Shown here one piece after another: positions 7,124 through 14,256 of a stretch of DNA of 22,375 nt. Under the pieces are notes generated by a model that made no database searches, was not told the DNA's origin, and saw nothing but the letters and a program-made list of their open reading frames with translations. Origin of the DNA: a virus. The DNA is taken from positions 1 to 22,375 of the IMG/VR virus record IMGVR_UViG_3300044819_000132. The stretch is one strand, 5' to 3'. The translations under genes were made by a program, and so were the position numbers. Every line of letters begins with the position of its first letter. Positions within the stretch are counted from its first letter, which is position 1.

Positions 7124-7858
7124 TCACTGTCCCTTCGGGGCGGTCGTGGTGGGCGCGCCCGCGGGGGCGCTCGTCTGTCCGGCAGGCGTCTTCTTTGCGG
7201 CTTCCTCGGCGAGCCGCTTGCTCGTCTCCGCGAGCGCCGCGCGCGCCGCGGCGACGTGCGCCTCCTCCGTCGGGGCCGTTCCGGTCGGCGCCGCGATGAC
7301 GGCCGAGAGCGGCCGGTGCGCGTGCTGCATGCCGAGCCGACCTGCGCCGTGCGCCGGACGCGGCTTCGGGTCCGGCTTCTCCTGGAAATGGAACTCGTGC
7401 GCGTCCGCCCGCTCTTTGGGCAGCGAGGCGACGCGCTTCTCGATGGGCTGAAAGCCCGACTCGCGGCCGAACGCCGTCACGTATGTGGCGAGATCGGCTG
7501 GGAGCAGCGCGTGGGTCCGCAGCGCCTGGAGAAAGTAGAGCGTGTTCGGCACGCGGACGGGCGCGTGGTTCGCGCGGAGCACGAGCGTCTCGGGCTCATT
7601 GTCGATGAGCTCCTGCGCGCGCTTCGCCTTCGCCTCGCCGGTGAGACTCGCGAGCGCGACGGAGTGCGTGCCCTCGTACTGGTCGAACTCGAAGTAGAGC
7701 TCGCCGTCATCGTCGAGGCGGTGGTGCGCGCCGACGCTGACGCGGCCGGGGTTGTCCTTGGGGTCCCACGGCACGGCGCTGCTTGCGCGGTGGTTGTGGT
7801 CCAGCGGCCCGTGCCACGGATTGGCGTAGACCTGGAGATCGGGGATACGTCGGGGCAT
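7124..7858 (-). CDS. Virion protein in the Mu gp38 position, unknown function
   Basis: 244 residues. The N-terminus (RRIPDLQVYANPWHGPLDHN) and 'GRVSVGAHHR' recall the short DUF2635 (Mu gp38) proteins encoded just before the sheath, but this protein is several times longer, so the link is tentative. The middle is an ordinary globular region ('DGELYFEFDQYEG', 'LPADLATYVTAFGRE'). The C-terminal ~60 residues are Ala/Pro/Thr/Lys-rich and look like a flexible or helical tail (EEAHVAAARAALAETSKRLA). GGAGA lies 5 bases before the ATG but is part of a 14-bp inverted-repeat stem (7862..7945). An upstream in-frame extension to 8062 is low-complexity and rejected. The stop is one base from the sheath start. 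Confidence 0.55.
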   Translation of the reverse strand: MPRRIPDLQVYANPWHGPLDHNHRASSAVPWDPKDNPGRVSVGAHHRLDDDGELYFEFDQYEGTHSVALASLTGEAKAKRAQELIDNEPETLVLRANHAPVRVPNTLYFLQALRTHALLPADLATYVTAFGRESGFQPIEKRVASLPKERADAHEFHFQEKPDPKPRPAHGAGRLGMQHAHRPLSAVIAAPTGTAPTEEAHVAAARAALAETSKRLAEEAAKKTPAGQTSAPAGAPTTTAPKGQ

Positions 7859-7861
7859 GGT

Positions 7862-7945
7862 TCTCCGAGCGCGCGAGAGGAGCGCGAGGGCCGCGGGGAT
7901 TGAGAGAAGCGAGAGGGGCGCGCGGGGAGGGCGCGCGCTCGGAGA
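7862..7945 (-). promoter_or_regulatory. Inverted repeat sequestering a ribosome-binding site
   Basis: Perfect 14-base arms, TCTCCGAGCGCGCG at 7862..7875 and its complement at 7932..7945, flank a 56-base loop. In the minus-strand mRNA the first arm (TCTCC...) begins 4 bases after the stop of the 7950..9053 gene. The second arm contains the GGAGA Shine-Dalgarno site of the 7124..7858 gene. Folding would hide that site unless a ribosome terminating upstream opens the stem, a standard layout for translational coupling or delayed expression. Confidence 0.5.
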
Positions 7946-7949
7946 GGCG

Positions 7950-9053
7950 TTAGGCGCGGCCGAGGATCGAGCCCGGCGGGCCCGCGGGACCGAGGCATGT
8001 CCACGTGATCGAGCCGTCGGCGACCGTGGCGCCCGTGGTGATGGGCCACACCGGCGGTCCAAAGCCGGAGATGCCGGCGCCGCTCGCCTGGTAGATGTAC
8101 GAGGCGCGGCCGCCAGCGGGCGTCGCTTGTAGATACGCGCCCGTCGAGAAGACCGCCGTCGGTGCCCAGAGAGTCGCCTGCGGCTGGCCGTCCGTGACGG
8201 TCTGCTGAAGCGCCGCGGGGAAGGACCAGAGGTTCGGGTCCTTGACGAGGTTCTCTTTCAGATCGAAGCGCATCTCGAGCGCCGGCTTTACGACCGTGGC
8301 GGAGGCGTCACCGCGCTCGCCGATCGTCGTGATGCGCACGCGCGACGCGCCCCACTGCAGCGTGTTGAGCGAGTAGACCTCGGTGAACGTGTGGACGAAC
8401 GAGCCGATCGTCGCCGCGAGCGGGTCGGGGTCTCCAGGAACGACGAAGCTCGGCGTGCGTCCGAGCTCGATCGCCGTGTCGATGCACTTCGCGAGCGCGT
8501 CGACGAAGGTGGCGCGCGTCCGCTGGATGCCGGTGTTCGCCATCTCGGGGAAGACCCAGAGAAGCCGGACCTCCGAGGTGGCGATCCGCCAGTCCTCGGC
8601 GATCTGCTCGACCGTCGTCGCGCCGGCTTCGTCCTTCCGCCACATGTAGAGGGCGGGAAGGTCCTTCGTCGTGAGCCCGAGGCCCGGCGTGGATGACTGA
8701 TCGTCGCCCGGGTTGTGGGCGCGGATCGCGTTCACGACGACGGCGCCGGGAGCCATGCCCGACGCGGCCCATAGGGCGGTGACCTGCCGATCCGTCTGAA
8801 GGAACGCCTTCAGGAACTGGAGGTAGATCCAGAGCGCCGGGTCTCCCTGCGCCTCGCCGTCGGGGGCGGGCTGCGTGGGGACCGAGATGAGCCCCCAGTT
8901 CAGGGCGGGGCCCGGCGGGACCTTTCGATCGACGACGCGCGTTGCGTCCGAGAGCTGGACCCCCGCGCTCGCGGAGAGGAGCGCCGGGGCGGCAGGCGCG
9001 GGAGAGCCCCCGACGTCCAGACCACCGATGAGGCTGGAGTCGCCGAGGATCAT
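7950..9053 (-). CDS. Neck/tail-terminator-like virion protein with C-terminal beta domain
   Basis: 367 residues. The central part ('DLPALYMWRKDE', 'EDWRIATSEVRLLWVFPE', 'CIDTAIELGRTPSFVVPGD') is a folded alpha/beta region with no enzyme motif. By position, between head-completion genes and the sheath, it matches Mu gpK-type tail terminator/neck proteins; this is inference. Residues ~293-355 ('ATLWAPTAVFSTGAYL...VWPITTGATVADGSITWTCLG') repeat the module inserted in the sheath. The protein ends in a short collagen-like GPAGPPGS stretch. The start lies 24 bases after the preceding stop with only a weak ribosome-binding site. Confidence 0.5.
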   Translation of the reverse strand: MILGDSSLIGGLDVGGSPAPAAPALLSASAGVQLSDATRVVDRKVPPGPALNWGLISVPTQPAPDGEAQGDPALWIYLQFLKAFLQTDRQVTALWAASGMAPGAVVVNAIRAHNPGDDQSSTPGLGLTTKDLPALYMWRKDEAGATTVEQIAEDWRIATSEVRLLWVFPEMANTGIQRTRATFVDALAKCIDTAIELGRTPSFVVPGDPDPLAATIGSFVHTFTEVYSLNTLQWGASRVRITTIGERGDASATVVKPALEMRFDLKENLVKDPNLWSFPAALQQTVTDGQPQATLWAPTAVFSTGAYLQATPAGGRASYIYQASGAGISGFGPPVWPITTGATVADGSITWTCLGPAGPPGSILGRA

Positions 9054-9077
9054 GGGGCTCTACCCGGTGGTGACGAC

Positions 9078-9749
9078 CTACTCGCTCTTCGGCGTGACGC
9101 GCTTGGCGACGCTGGTCTTGTAGAGACCCTCGGCGGTCGCGACGTCGACGCGAAGGACCGCGCCCGGCAGCCAGGCGTTGCCGGTCTGCTTCGGGCCGCT
9201 GAGGTACTGCGCGTTCTGGATGCGCACGGAGCCGTGCGCGATCTCGATCACGTGGTGCGTCTCGGGCGGGGGCGCGGCGACGTCCGCGAGCGCAGCCGCG
9301 TGCGTCTCTTCGCAAGCGGCGACGCAGGCGTCGAAGCCCGCCGCGTCGTAGCCGGCCTTCACGTAGCACTCGACCGAGCACGGCTTGTACGAGCACTTCG
9401 CGCAGCGGACGTATGCGGCCGCCGCCGTGGCGGTGAGCCCCATCGTGGGGGCCGCGATCGCCGGCGTCGCAACAACCGTCGGCTCCGTACCGTCGAGTAC
9501 GACGGCGGGCGCCCACGTGCCGCCGCTGTCCCCGTTCACCGCAGTCGCGTCGTCAGCCGCGGTGTCGGTGACGTCGATCGCCGGGTCGGAATCGGGCGAG
9601 TCGGGGATAGCGTCGCCGACGGCCAAGGGCGGCGGCAGGACGGGAGCTGCGGGCGCGGCCGGCGCGGGCTCTGCGACGGTGGAAGGAGCAGCGGTGTCGG
9701 TGGCCGGCGCGGCAACGGGCGCGGGCGTCTGCGTGGTCTCGTCGGGCAT
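9078..9749 (-). CDS. Virion-associated protein with Ala/Pro-rich N-terminus and six-cysteine motif
   Basis: 223 residues. An AGGAG lies 5 bases before the ATG, which fixes the start; the in-frame region upstream to 10181 is a shadow of the neighbouring gene. Residues 1-40 are an Ala/Pro/Thr-rich linker and 45-75 are acidic. Residues 116-146 hold the spacing CxxCx4Cx3Cx13Cx3C (C116, C119, C124, C128, C142, C146), which suggests zinc binding or a twin-CX3C helical hairpin. The last ~60 residues ('HHVIEIAHGSVR', 'WLPGAVLRVDVATAEG') match the end of the protein at 11347..11970. No family is recognised. It probably attaches to the head or neck. Confidence 0.55.
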   Translation of the reverse strand: MPDETTQTPAPVAAPATDTAAPSTVAEPAPAAPAAPVLPPPLAVGDAIPDSPDSDPAIDVTDTAADDATAVNGDSGGTWAPAVVLDGTEPTVVATPAIAAPTMGLTATAAAAYVRCAKCSYKPCSVECYVKAGYDAAGFDACVAACEETHAAALADVAAPPPETHHVIEIAHGSVRIQNAQYLSGPKQTGNAWLPGAVLRVDVATAEGLYKTSVAKRVTPKSE

Positions 9750-9757
9750 GGTGGCTC

Positions 9758-10207
9758 CTATTCGTCGTAGACGACGGTGACATCGAGCGCGCCGTTCGTG
9801 CCGGCGGCGCTGTTGAAGAGGGCGATCTGCGCCCCAATGGGCACGATCACGGGATCGGGGAAGACCCACGACACGCCGACGCCCACGGTGCCGCCGATGT
9901 CCTCGCTCCGGCTGTACTGCTTCGGAGGGGTGGGCGCGACGGGCAACGACGACCACGCGGTGTCGATGAGCGCGGTGGCGGCGGCGTCGGCGGGGTCGCG
10001 CGGATTCGGCGTGTACGAGCTCGCCCCGGTGGGGGTGATCGTCCCTGCGGCGGGCACCGCGAGACCGACGCGCGTGGCTGTCGTGCTCGCGGCGATGAGC
10101 CGAATCTCCTTCACGCGAAGCTTGCGCGACGTCGAGCGGATCGCGCAAATCGGCGCCGCGGTGGTGATGCCCCCGGGGCACGCGAAGGTCATCTCGTAGG
10201 TGGGCAT
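9758..10207 (-). CDS. Small beta-rich virion protein, unknown function
   Basis: 149 residues, starting MPTYEMTFACPGGITTAAPI. It is rich in Val, Thr, Ala, Pro and Gly and predicted mostly beta ('KEIRLIAASTTATRVGLAVP', 'IVPIGAQIALFNSAAGTN', 'ALDVTVVYDE'). No catalytic motif is seen. Its composition is like phage decoration, fibre-base or head-completion proteins. GGAGA sits 4-5 bases before the ATG, and the gene starts 10 bases after the stop of the HK97-gp10-like gene, so it belongs to the neck cluster. The function is not assigned. Confidence 0.55.
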   Translation of the reverse strand: MPTYEMTFACPGGITTAAPICAIRSTSRKLRVKEIRLIAASTTATRVGLAVPAAGTITPTGASSYTPNPRDPADAAATALIDTAWSSLPVAPTPPKQYSRSEDIGGTVGVGVSWVFPDPVIVPIGAQIALFNSAAGTNGALDVTVVYDE

Positions 10208-10217
10208 CGTCTCTCCG

Positions 10218-10760
10218 TCACTTGCCGTTGAAGGCGACCACGGCCGCCTCGACCGCCTTCTCGAGCTCGGCCTCGAGCCGCTGCTCGGTCGCGAAGAATG
10301 CGGGCCCCATGAACGGGTGCGGCCGCGTGCCCGGGTGGTGAACCTCGTGCTTCGAGACCCACTTGCCGTTGACCTTGAAGACGAGCAGGTGCTCTTTCGC
10401 GCCGCGCTTGCGCGACTGGCCTTCGTTCAGCGGACCGAAGGCGCCCGTCTTCGGGCGGATGATGTGGGCCGCGCTGCCCCCGTCGAGCGGTCGCGCGTAG
10501 TCCTTCGGCGCGACGATCTCCGCCTCGATCGCCGGAACGCCGCCGGCGACCTCACCGGTCACGCGGCCGTAGATCTCGTCCTGGAGATGCGTCCCCTCGG
10601 TCTTGTCGCTCCGGTTCACGTGCGACTTGGCGACCTCGACGCCGCGTTCGACCGCGCGGTTCAACGCGGTGCGGACGCCGCGGCGCAGGCGCGGAAGGAA
10701 CGACCCCTTCCACTCCTTCTGAAGCTCCTCGAGCCCTTCCACGACGACGTCGAGGCGCAT
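10218..10760 (-). CDS. HK97 gp10-like head-tail/tail completion protein
   Basis: 180 residues. The ordered features fit the HK97_gp10/Mu gpG-like family: an N-terminal 'VVVEGLEELQKEW' helix, a basic helix ('FLPRLRRGVRTALNRAVERG'), a strand ending 'KDYARPLDGGSAAHIIRPK', then 'HHPGTRPHPFMGPAFF' near the C-terminus. The family's hallmark is an 'YA..v..G...h.i.p' segment followed by 'pGT.p.PFl.PA'. These proteins act in tail completion or head-tail joining. The ATG overlaps the upstream stop by one base (TGATG), so translation is coupled to the connector gene. Confidence in the family is high; the precise role is less certain. Confidence 0.75.
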   Translation of the reverse strand: MRLDVVVEGLEELQKEWKGSFLPRLRRGVRTALNRAVERGVEVAKSHVNRSDKTEGTHLQDEIYGRVTGEVAGGVPAIEAEIVAPKDYARPLDGGSAAHIIRPKTGAFGPLNEGQSRKRGAKEHLLVFKVNGKWVSKHEVHHPGTRPHPFMGPAFFATEQRLEAELEKAVEAAVVAFNGK

Positions 10761-11248
10761 CAGAAGTCTCCGCTATTGCGGCAGCCGTCGATGCTGTCGG
10801 CGATCATGCGCTGATCGTTGTTCGTGACGATCCCGCCCGCGTTCCCCGGCGGCGCGCCGCCGACGAGGTCCGAGAGCCACTCTTTCGAGTCGCACATGTC
10901 CTCGCAGAACGTCATGGCCTCCTTGCGGGGCCCGCTGCCGTACTGGCGGACGTAGTCCGGGTGCCGCTCGAAGAGGAGCGCTTTGAACCAGAGGAGCGCC
11001 GCGTTCTGGATGTTCGCCGGCGTCGGCTGCTGCGTGATGGGGAACGGACCGGGGTAGATCCGCTTCAGGAACCCATCGACCCGCGTGCACGCGAGACTGC
11101 CGAGAAGGTTGAAGACGAGCGTGGCGGCGGGGCTCTGGGCGGAGCCACTGTTCGCGTCGTCGAGCGTCGCCTCGAGAATCTGCGGCGTAAGGAACGCCTG
11201 CGCGAGCTGGAAGTCGAAGTAGACCGGAGCGGTAGTGACGTCGCCCAT
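10760..11248 (-). CDS. Head-tail connector protein (Mu gp36/DUF1320-like)
   Basis: 162 residues. The central 'RVDGFLKRIYPGPFPI' matches the conserved 'vDgyL..RYplPl' signature of Mu gp36 (DUF1320) connectors, with helices before ('TPQILEATLDDANSG') and after ('NIQNAALLWFKALLFERHPD'), as in the all-helical gp6/gp15 adaptor fold. Such proteins form a ring below the portal. A GGGAG about 10 bases upstream supports the ATG at 11248. The gene is the first one after the strong terminator at 11276..11339, so it may depend on read-through or on its own promoter, which I cannot identify. Confidence 0.7.
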   Translation of the reverse strand: MGDVTTAPVYFDFQLAQAFLTPQILEATLDDANSGSAQSPAATLVFNLLGSLACTRVDGFLKRIYPGPFPITQQPTPANIQNAALLWFKALLFERHPDYVRQYGSGPRKEAMTFCEDMCDSKEWLSDLVGGAPPGNAGGIVTNNDQRMIADSIDGCRNSGDF

Positions 11249-11275
11249 GGTCGTTCACTCCCTCGCGCGCGGCAG

Positions 11276-11339
11276 AAAAAAGACCCCGCCCCTCTCGGGC
11301 GCCGCACACGCGAACGTGTGAAGCTCGAAGGGCGGGGTC
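11276..11339 (-). terminator. Forked rho-independent terminator with T6 tract
   Basis: On the minus strand a 10-bp outer stem (GACCCCGCCC/GGGCGGGGTC; 11330..11339 with 11282..11291) is followed immediately by TTTTTT (11281..11276). Inside the loop a second perfect hairpin, CACACG-TTCG-CGTGTG, lies at 11305..11320. It begins 7 bases after the stop of the 11347..11970 gene, the end of the head module. It is the clearest terminator in the window. Confidence 0.8.
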
Positions 11340-11346
11340 CGTGACC

Positions 11347-11970
11347 TCAGATCCGCTCGGCGCAGCCCGAGTCGCGAAGCATCTGCGCGGTCTTCGCGTG
11401 CTTCGGCTTCTTCATGTCGAAGCGGAGGACCGCGCCGGGCCGCGCGGGCTCGAAGCTGTCGTTGTCGCGAACGAGCGCGCCGATCGCCGGTTCGGTCTTG
11501 GAGACCTCGCGGTTCCAGAAGGTGCGGTCCATCGTCTCGCCGACGAACGACCCGTGCGTCAGCTCGAGCTCGACGATCCCCTCGCTCGGGAGCGGACGCG
11601 CGGCCTTGCGCCGACTGGGGCCCCCCTCGAGCGGCTCCTGCAGAAGGAGCGTGTTCGCGTCGGCGGGCTTCGCGACGTTGCGGAGCTGATGGCGCGCCTG
11701 GTCTGCGTCGGCCTTCGCCGCATCGACCTGCGCGTGGAGCATCTCGCGCTCCTCGTTCAGCTGGTTGCGGAAGGTCTCCTGCATCTGGGCGATGACCTGC
11801 CGACTCTCGCCGAGGAGCTGCGCCTGGAGCTGCGCCTTGAACGACTCGAGCTCGGCGGCGACTTCGGGGCTGAGCTTCGGCGCGGCTGCCTTGCCTCCGC
11901 CGTGCTTGCCACCCTCGGCGCCTTCGTTGAGGGAGGTCTGGTCGGTGTCTTTGGGCTTCTCGTTCGCCAT
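11347..11970 (-). CDS. Coiled-coil head-module protein with shared C-terminal domain
   Basis: 207 residues. Residues 1-32 are a flexible Gly/Lys-rich leader. Residues ~34-100 are a heptad-rich coiled coil ('LESFKAQLQAQLLGESRQVI', 'LNEEREMLHAQVDAAKADAD'). The last ~75 residues form a beta-containing domain ('GIVELELTHGSFVGE', 'ARPGAVLRFDMKKPKHAKTA') whose pattern recurs at the C-terminus of the 9078..9749 product. It lies after the capsid gene, like Mu gp35, whose role is unclear; structural or head-vertex functions are possible. No good Shine-Dalgarno site precedes the ATG. A strong terminator follows the gene. Confidence 0.55.
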   Translation of the reverse strand: MANEKPKDTDQTSLNEGAEGGKHGGGKAAAPKLSPEVAAELESFKAQLQAQLLGESRQVIAQMQETFRNQLNEEREMLHAQVDAAKADADQARHQLRNVAKPADANTLLLQEPLEGGPSRRKAARPLPSEGIVELELTHGSFVGETMDRTFWNREVSKTEPAIGALVRDNDSFEPARPGAVLRFDMKKPKHAKTAQMLRDSGCAERI

Positions 11971-12215
11971 GATGCGGACCGTGTCTTTCGGGTAGCTGCG
12001 CCGAGCGCGTGCGCGTCGCCGGAGTGCGGCGCGGGCGAGGCTCGGCGCCCGGCAAGAGGCCGGCGGGGGACGGGGAGTCTTGAGAGGCGCCGCGCGGCGT
12101 GCGCGACGCCGAAGCGCGCCGCGGTGTCCGCGCGGCGGGCTTCCGCCACGAAGAGGATGTGGCCGCGGAGACGGGCGCGCCGCGAAGCGCGCCCTGTCTC
12201 ACGCGACCGCCGGGC
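11971..12215 (-). other. 245-base intergenic region with GC-rich hairpins
   Basis: No convincing gene is present. One hairpin, 12168..12200 (GAGACAGGGCGCGC, loop TTCGCG, one bulge), begins 15 bases after the capsid stop. A second, 12111..12143 (GAAGCGCGCCGCG against CGCGGCGGGCTTC, one mismatch), follows. Neither has a T-tract on the minus strand. They may slow exonucleases or partly terminate transcription after the capsid gene. Confidence 0.45.
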
Positions 12216-13478
12216 TCACTGGTACGCGCCGGCGATGAGCCCACCGACGAGGCCGGAGGTCATGACCTCCGCGTCGTGGTGGAGCGCGACGAGCTGCGAA
12301 CCGCCCATCGAGCCGCGGAACTGGTTGAAGAACTCGCGGATCACGAACCCGCCGCTCGCCTGGCCGGCGGCGGCCGCCGCGTTCCAGCGGAACGTGTACG
12401 CCGTCGCGATGTCGTCCTGCGACGTCGGCGGCATCTGGTCCGGCTGGCGGATCAGGATGCACGACGTGCCCCACATATAGGTGAGCGCTCCGCCGTTCGG
12501 GGCGAAGTACTTCATGCGGCCGACGTAGATCGGCGGCAGCTCGAGGAGGCCGGCCATGGCCTCGGGGCCCGGGATCGGCGCGGCGCCGACCTTGTACGTG
12601 ATGTACTTTTGGACCGACGGGTTCCGCTGGAAGGCGTGCCAGAGGTTCTCCGCCATGATGATGCCGGAGATGTCGCCGAGCGACGCCTCGATCCGGCTGT
12701 GCAGGTCGTGGATCGGGTCCGACGACGCGCCGCCGTCCCACTGGAAGCCCGACGCCAACGTGACGACGTTGTTCGAGTTCCAGTTGGAGCTGTTCGACAG
12801 CAGGTTCGCGACGCGGAGCTCGCGCCGCATCAGGAGCGCGATGAGGACGCGCTTGAGCGTCGCCTGGCGGATCTTGAGCGGGGCGTCCGCGTTCGCCTCG
12901 ACCTGCGTCGGCACGAAGCCGCCGAGCGCGTACTCGATGGTCGAGAACGGGTTGTTCGAGAGGCGCGGGTTGACCTCGGGAACCTGCGCGCCGCCGGCGC
13001 CGGCGATCGGCTCGACGAGCTGGAACGCGTCGTTCTGCGAGAAGATCCAGTACTTGTCCGACTGCTTGTTCACGACGACGGGCGGCGCGCCCATGTCGGC
13101 GATCGGCTTGAAGTTCCGGTAGCCGCCCGCGAAGTTCGGCAGGCCCGACTGGATGTGGACGGCACTCGGATCGAGGTCGGCGAACGCCGCGCGCTGCTCG
13201 ACGCCGGAGTTGAAGCCGCGATCGCTGCCGGTGCCGACGCGGCTCAGCGACGCGAGGTTGTCGAAGCCGCTCCGGTAGGCGTTGCCCGTGAGCTGCATCG
13301 CCTCGCTGGCGATGAAGTCCGCGCACATCTTGTGGACCTTCTCGTCCTTCGTGTCGTTCTTGACCGACATCTGGGCGAGCTGGTTGCCGCCGGAGTCGAA
13401 GACGTAGCCGTTGTTGAAGTCGAGATGCGTCGCCGTCGGGAAGGCGGCGCTCGAGAACGGAATGACGTGCGATCGCAT
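12216..13478 (-). CDS. Major capsid protein
   Basis: 420 residues. Position after the protease/scaffold and decoration genes and overall composition fit an HK97-fold major head protein: a long N-terminal region, a helix-rich core ('APLKIRQATLKRVLIALLMR', 'IIMAENLWHAFQRNPSVQKY') and a terminal 'VIREFFNQFRGSMGGSQLVA' followed by 'LHHDAEVMTS'. The ending 'R..GG..vv..hh.e...ts' is common in phage capsid proteins of the wider Mu gpT/GTA-like sort. A GGAG lies 8 bases before the ATG in the leader GGAGCTCCTCCC. No N-terminal delta-like domain is evident, consistent with the separate scaffold encoded just upstream. Third-position GC is high throughout and there are no breaks. Confidence 0.8.
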   Translation of the reverse strand: MRSHVIPFSSAAFPTATHLDFNNGYVFDSGGNQLAQMSVKNDTKDEKVHKMCADFIASEAMQLTGNAYRSGFDNLASLSRVGTGSDRGFNSGVEQRAAFADLDPSAVHIQSGLPNFAGGYRNFKPIADMGAPPVVVNKQSDKYWIFSQNDAFQLVEPIAGAGGAQVPEVNPRLSNNPFSTIEYALGGFVPTQVEANADAPLKIRQATLKRVLIALLMRRELRVANLLSNSSNWNSNNVVTLASGFQWDGGASSDPIHDLHSRIEASLGDISGIIMAENLWHAFQRNPSVQKYITYKVGAAPIPGPEAMAGLLELPPIYVGRMKYFAPNGGALTYMWGTSCILIRQPDQMPPTSQDDIATAYTFRWNAAAAAGQASGGFVIREFFNQFRGSMGGSQLVALHHDAEVMTSGLVGGLIAGAYQ

Positions 13479-13598
13479 GGGGAGGAGCTCCGTGAGGTTG
13501 GAATGAGGGCGTGGCTGTCCGACCGGAGGGGTTCGCTCCGAGCACGGAAAACGGCGCGCGCCCTGCCGGACTCCGGCGAGCGCAATGCGGATGAGAGG

Positions 13599-13641
13599 CT
13601 TTGGACGCGCGGGCCGTTGACCCCGCCGCGCGCGTCCAAAG
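13599..13641 (-). terminator. Hairpin after the decoration gene
   Basis: A perfect 13-bp inverted repeat (CTTTGGACGCGCG at 13599..13611, complement at 13629..13641, 17-base loop) begins 11 bases after the stop of the 13653..14111 gene. No T-tract follows on the minus strand, so it could be an attenuator or an mRNA 3'-end stabiliser. The remainder of 13479..13652 carries the capsid leader and no gene. Confidence 0.5.
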
Positions 13642-13652
13642 GCGCGCGGGCT

Positions 13653-14111
13653 TTACGCGCCCTTCGCGCCGAAGAGCATCACGTAGATCTGGTCGAGCGT
13701 CGTGTCGGCCGCCGTGAGCGCGACGCCGACCTGGTAGAGCGCCGACGTGTACGTCTTCACGTTGCCGGGGTTCGTGTGGTCGGCCATGACCGACGCGCCG
13801 ATCGCCACGGTGCCCGTCGCCGCCACGACGGCGATGGGCCCGAGGCAGCGCACGCGGCCCGCCGTCCCCGGCGTGCCCGCCGCCCCGCCGGCCTTGATGA
13901 TCTCGAGCGTGACCCCGATCGCCATCGCGCCGTCCGCGGCCGGCGCGGCGGGAACGACGCCGATGCCGTCCTGCACGTTGCTCGAGTGGATGTAGTAGGT
14001 CGTGTCGACCGTAACGAGCGTGTTCGCAGGGATGTCCGTTCCGCTGTAGTTCAGGAACGGGTAGTCGTTCGCGTGACCGTTCTCGGCGAGCTGAAGAACC
14101 AGTGAGCTCAT
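13653..14111 (-). CDS. Probable capsid decoration/cement protein
   Basis: 152 residues, starting MSSLVLQLAENGHANDYPFL. It is beta-rich and low in charge ('ADGAMAIGVTLEIIKAGGAA', 'CLGPIAVVAATGTVAIGASV', 'LYQVGVALTAADTTLDQIYV'). Small proteins of this composition between scaffold and capsid genes are typically decoration or cement proteins (DUF2190- or gpD-like). The repeated 'Vaigasvmad....v.ty' pattern supports this, but no exact family is recognised. GGAG lies 9 bases upstream in a leader (GGAGATCCTCCCC) much like that of the capsid gene, hinting at similar high translation. Confidence 0.6.
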   Translation of the reverse strand: MSSLVLQLAENGHANDYPFLNYSGTDIPANTLVTVDTTYYIHSSNVQDGIGVVPAAPAADGAMAIGVTLEIIKAGGAAGTPGTAGRVRCLGPIAVVAATGTVAIGASVMADHTNPGNVKTYTSALYQVGVALTAADTTLDQIYVMLFGAKGA

Positions 14112-14220
14112 GGGGAGGATCTCCGGGTGAGGGGCAAAGCGCGGCCTCCCCGTGCGAGCGGCGCCATGCCGCTCTCAGGCTCGGTCCCCGCGCGGGGGGT
14201 CGTGAGGGAAAGGGGTTGGG

Positions 14221-14248
14221 CGGGCGCGCTCGCGAAGAGCGCAGCCCG
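14221..14248 (-). terminator. Short hairpin after the protease/scaffold gene
   Basis: On the minus strand, CGGGCTGCGCTC, a TTCGC loop and GAGCGCGCCCG pair with a single bulge, 8 bases after the stop at 14257. There is no T-tract immediately after. It is the same arrangement as the hairpins after the decoration, capsid and sheath genes. Confidence 0.35.
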
Positions 14249-14256
14249 CGCGAGAC

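Noticed and set aside
11757-12149. Minus-strand ORF spanning the gap between the capsid gene and the coiled-coil gene
   Set aside because: Ser/Arg/Ala-rich, out of frame with the coiled-coil gene it overlaps, and it contains both hairpins; not a credible protein.
12099-14105. 668-codon plus-strand ORF opposite the capsid and decoration genes
   Set aside because: Low-complexity Arg/Asp/Val composition typical of antisense frames in high-GC coding DNA; it crosses two recognisable minus-strand genes and their hairpins.
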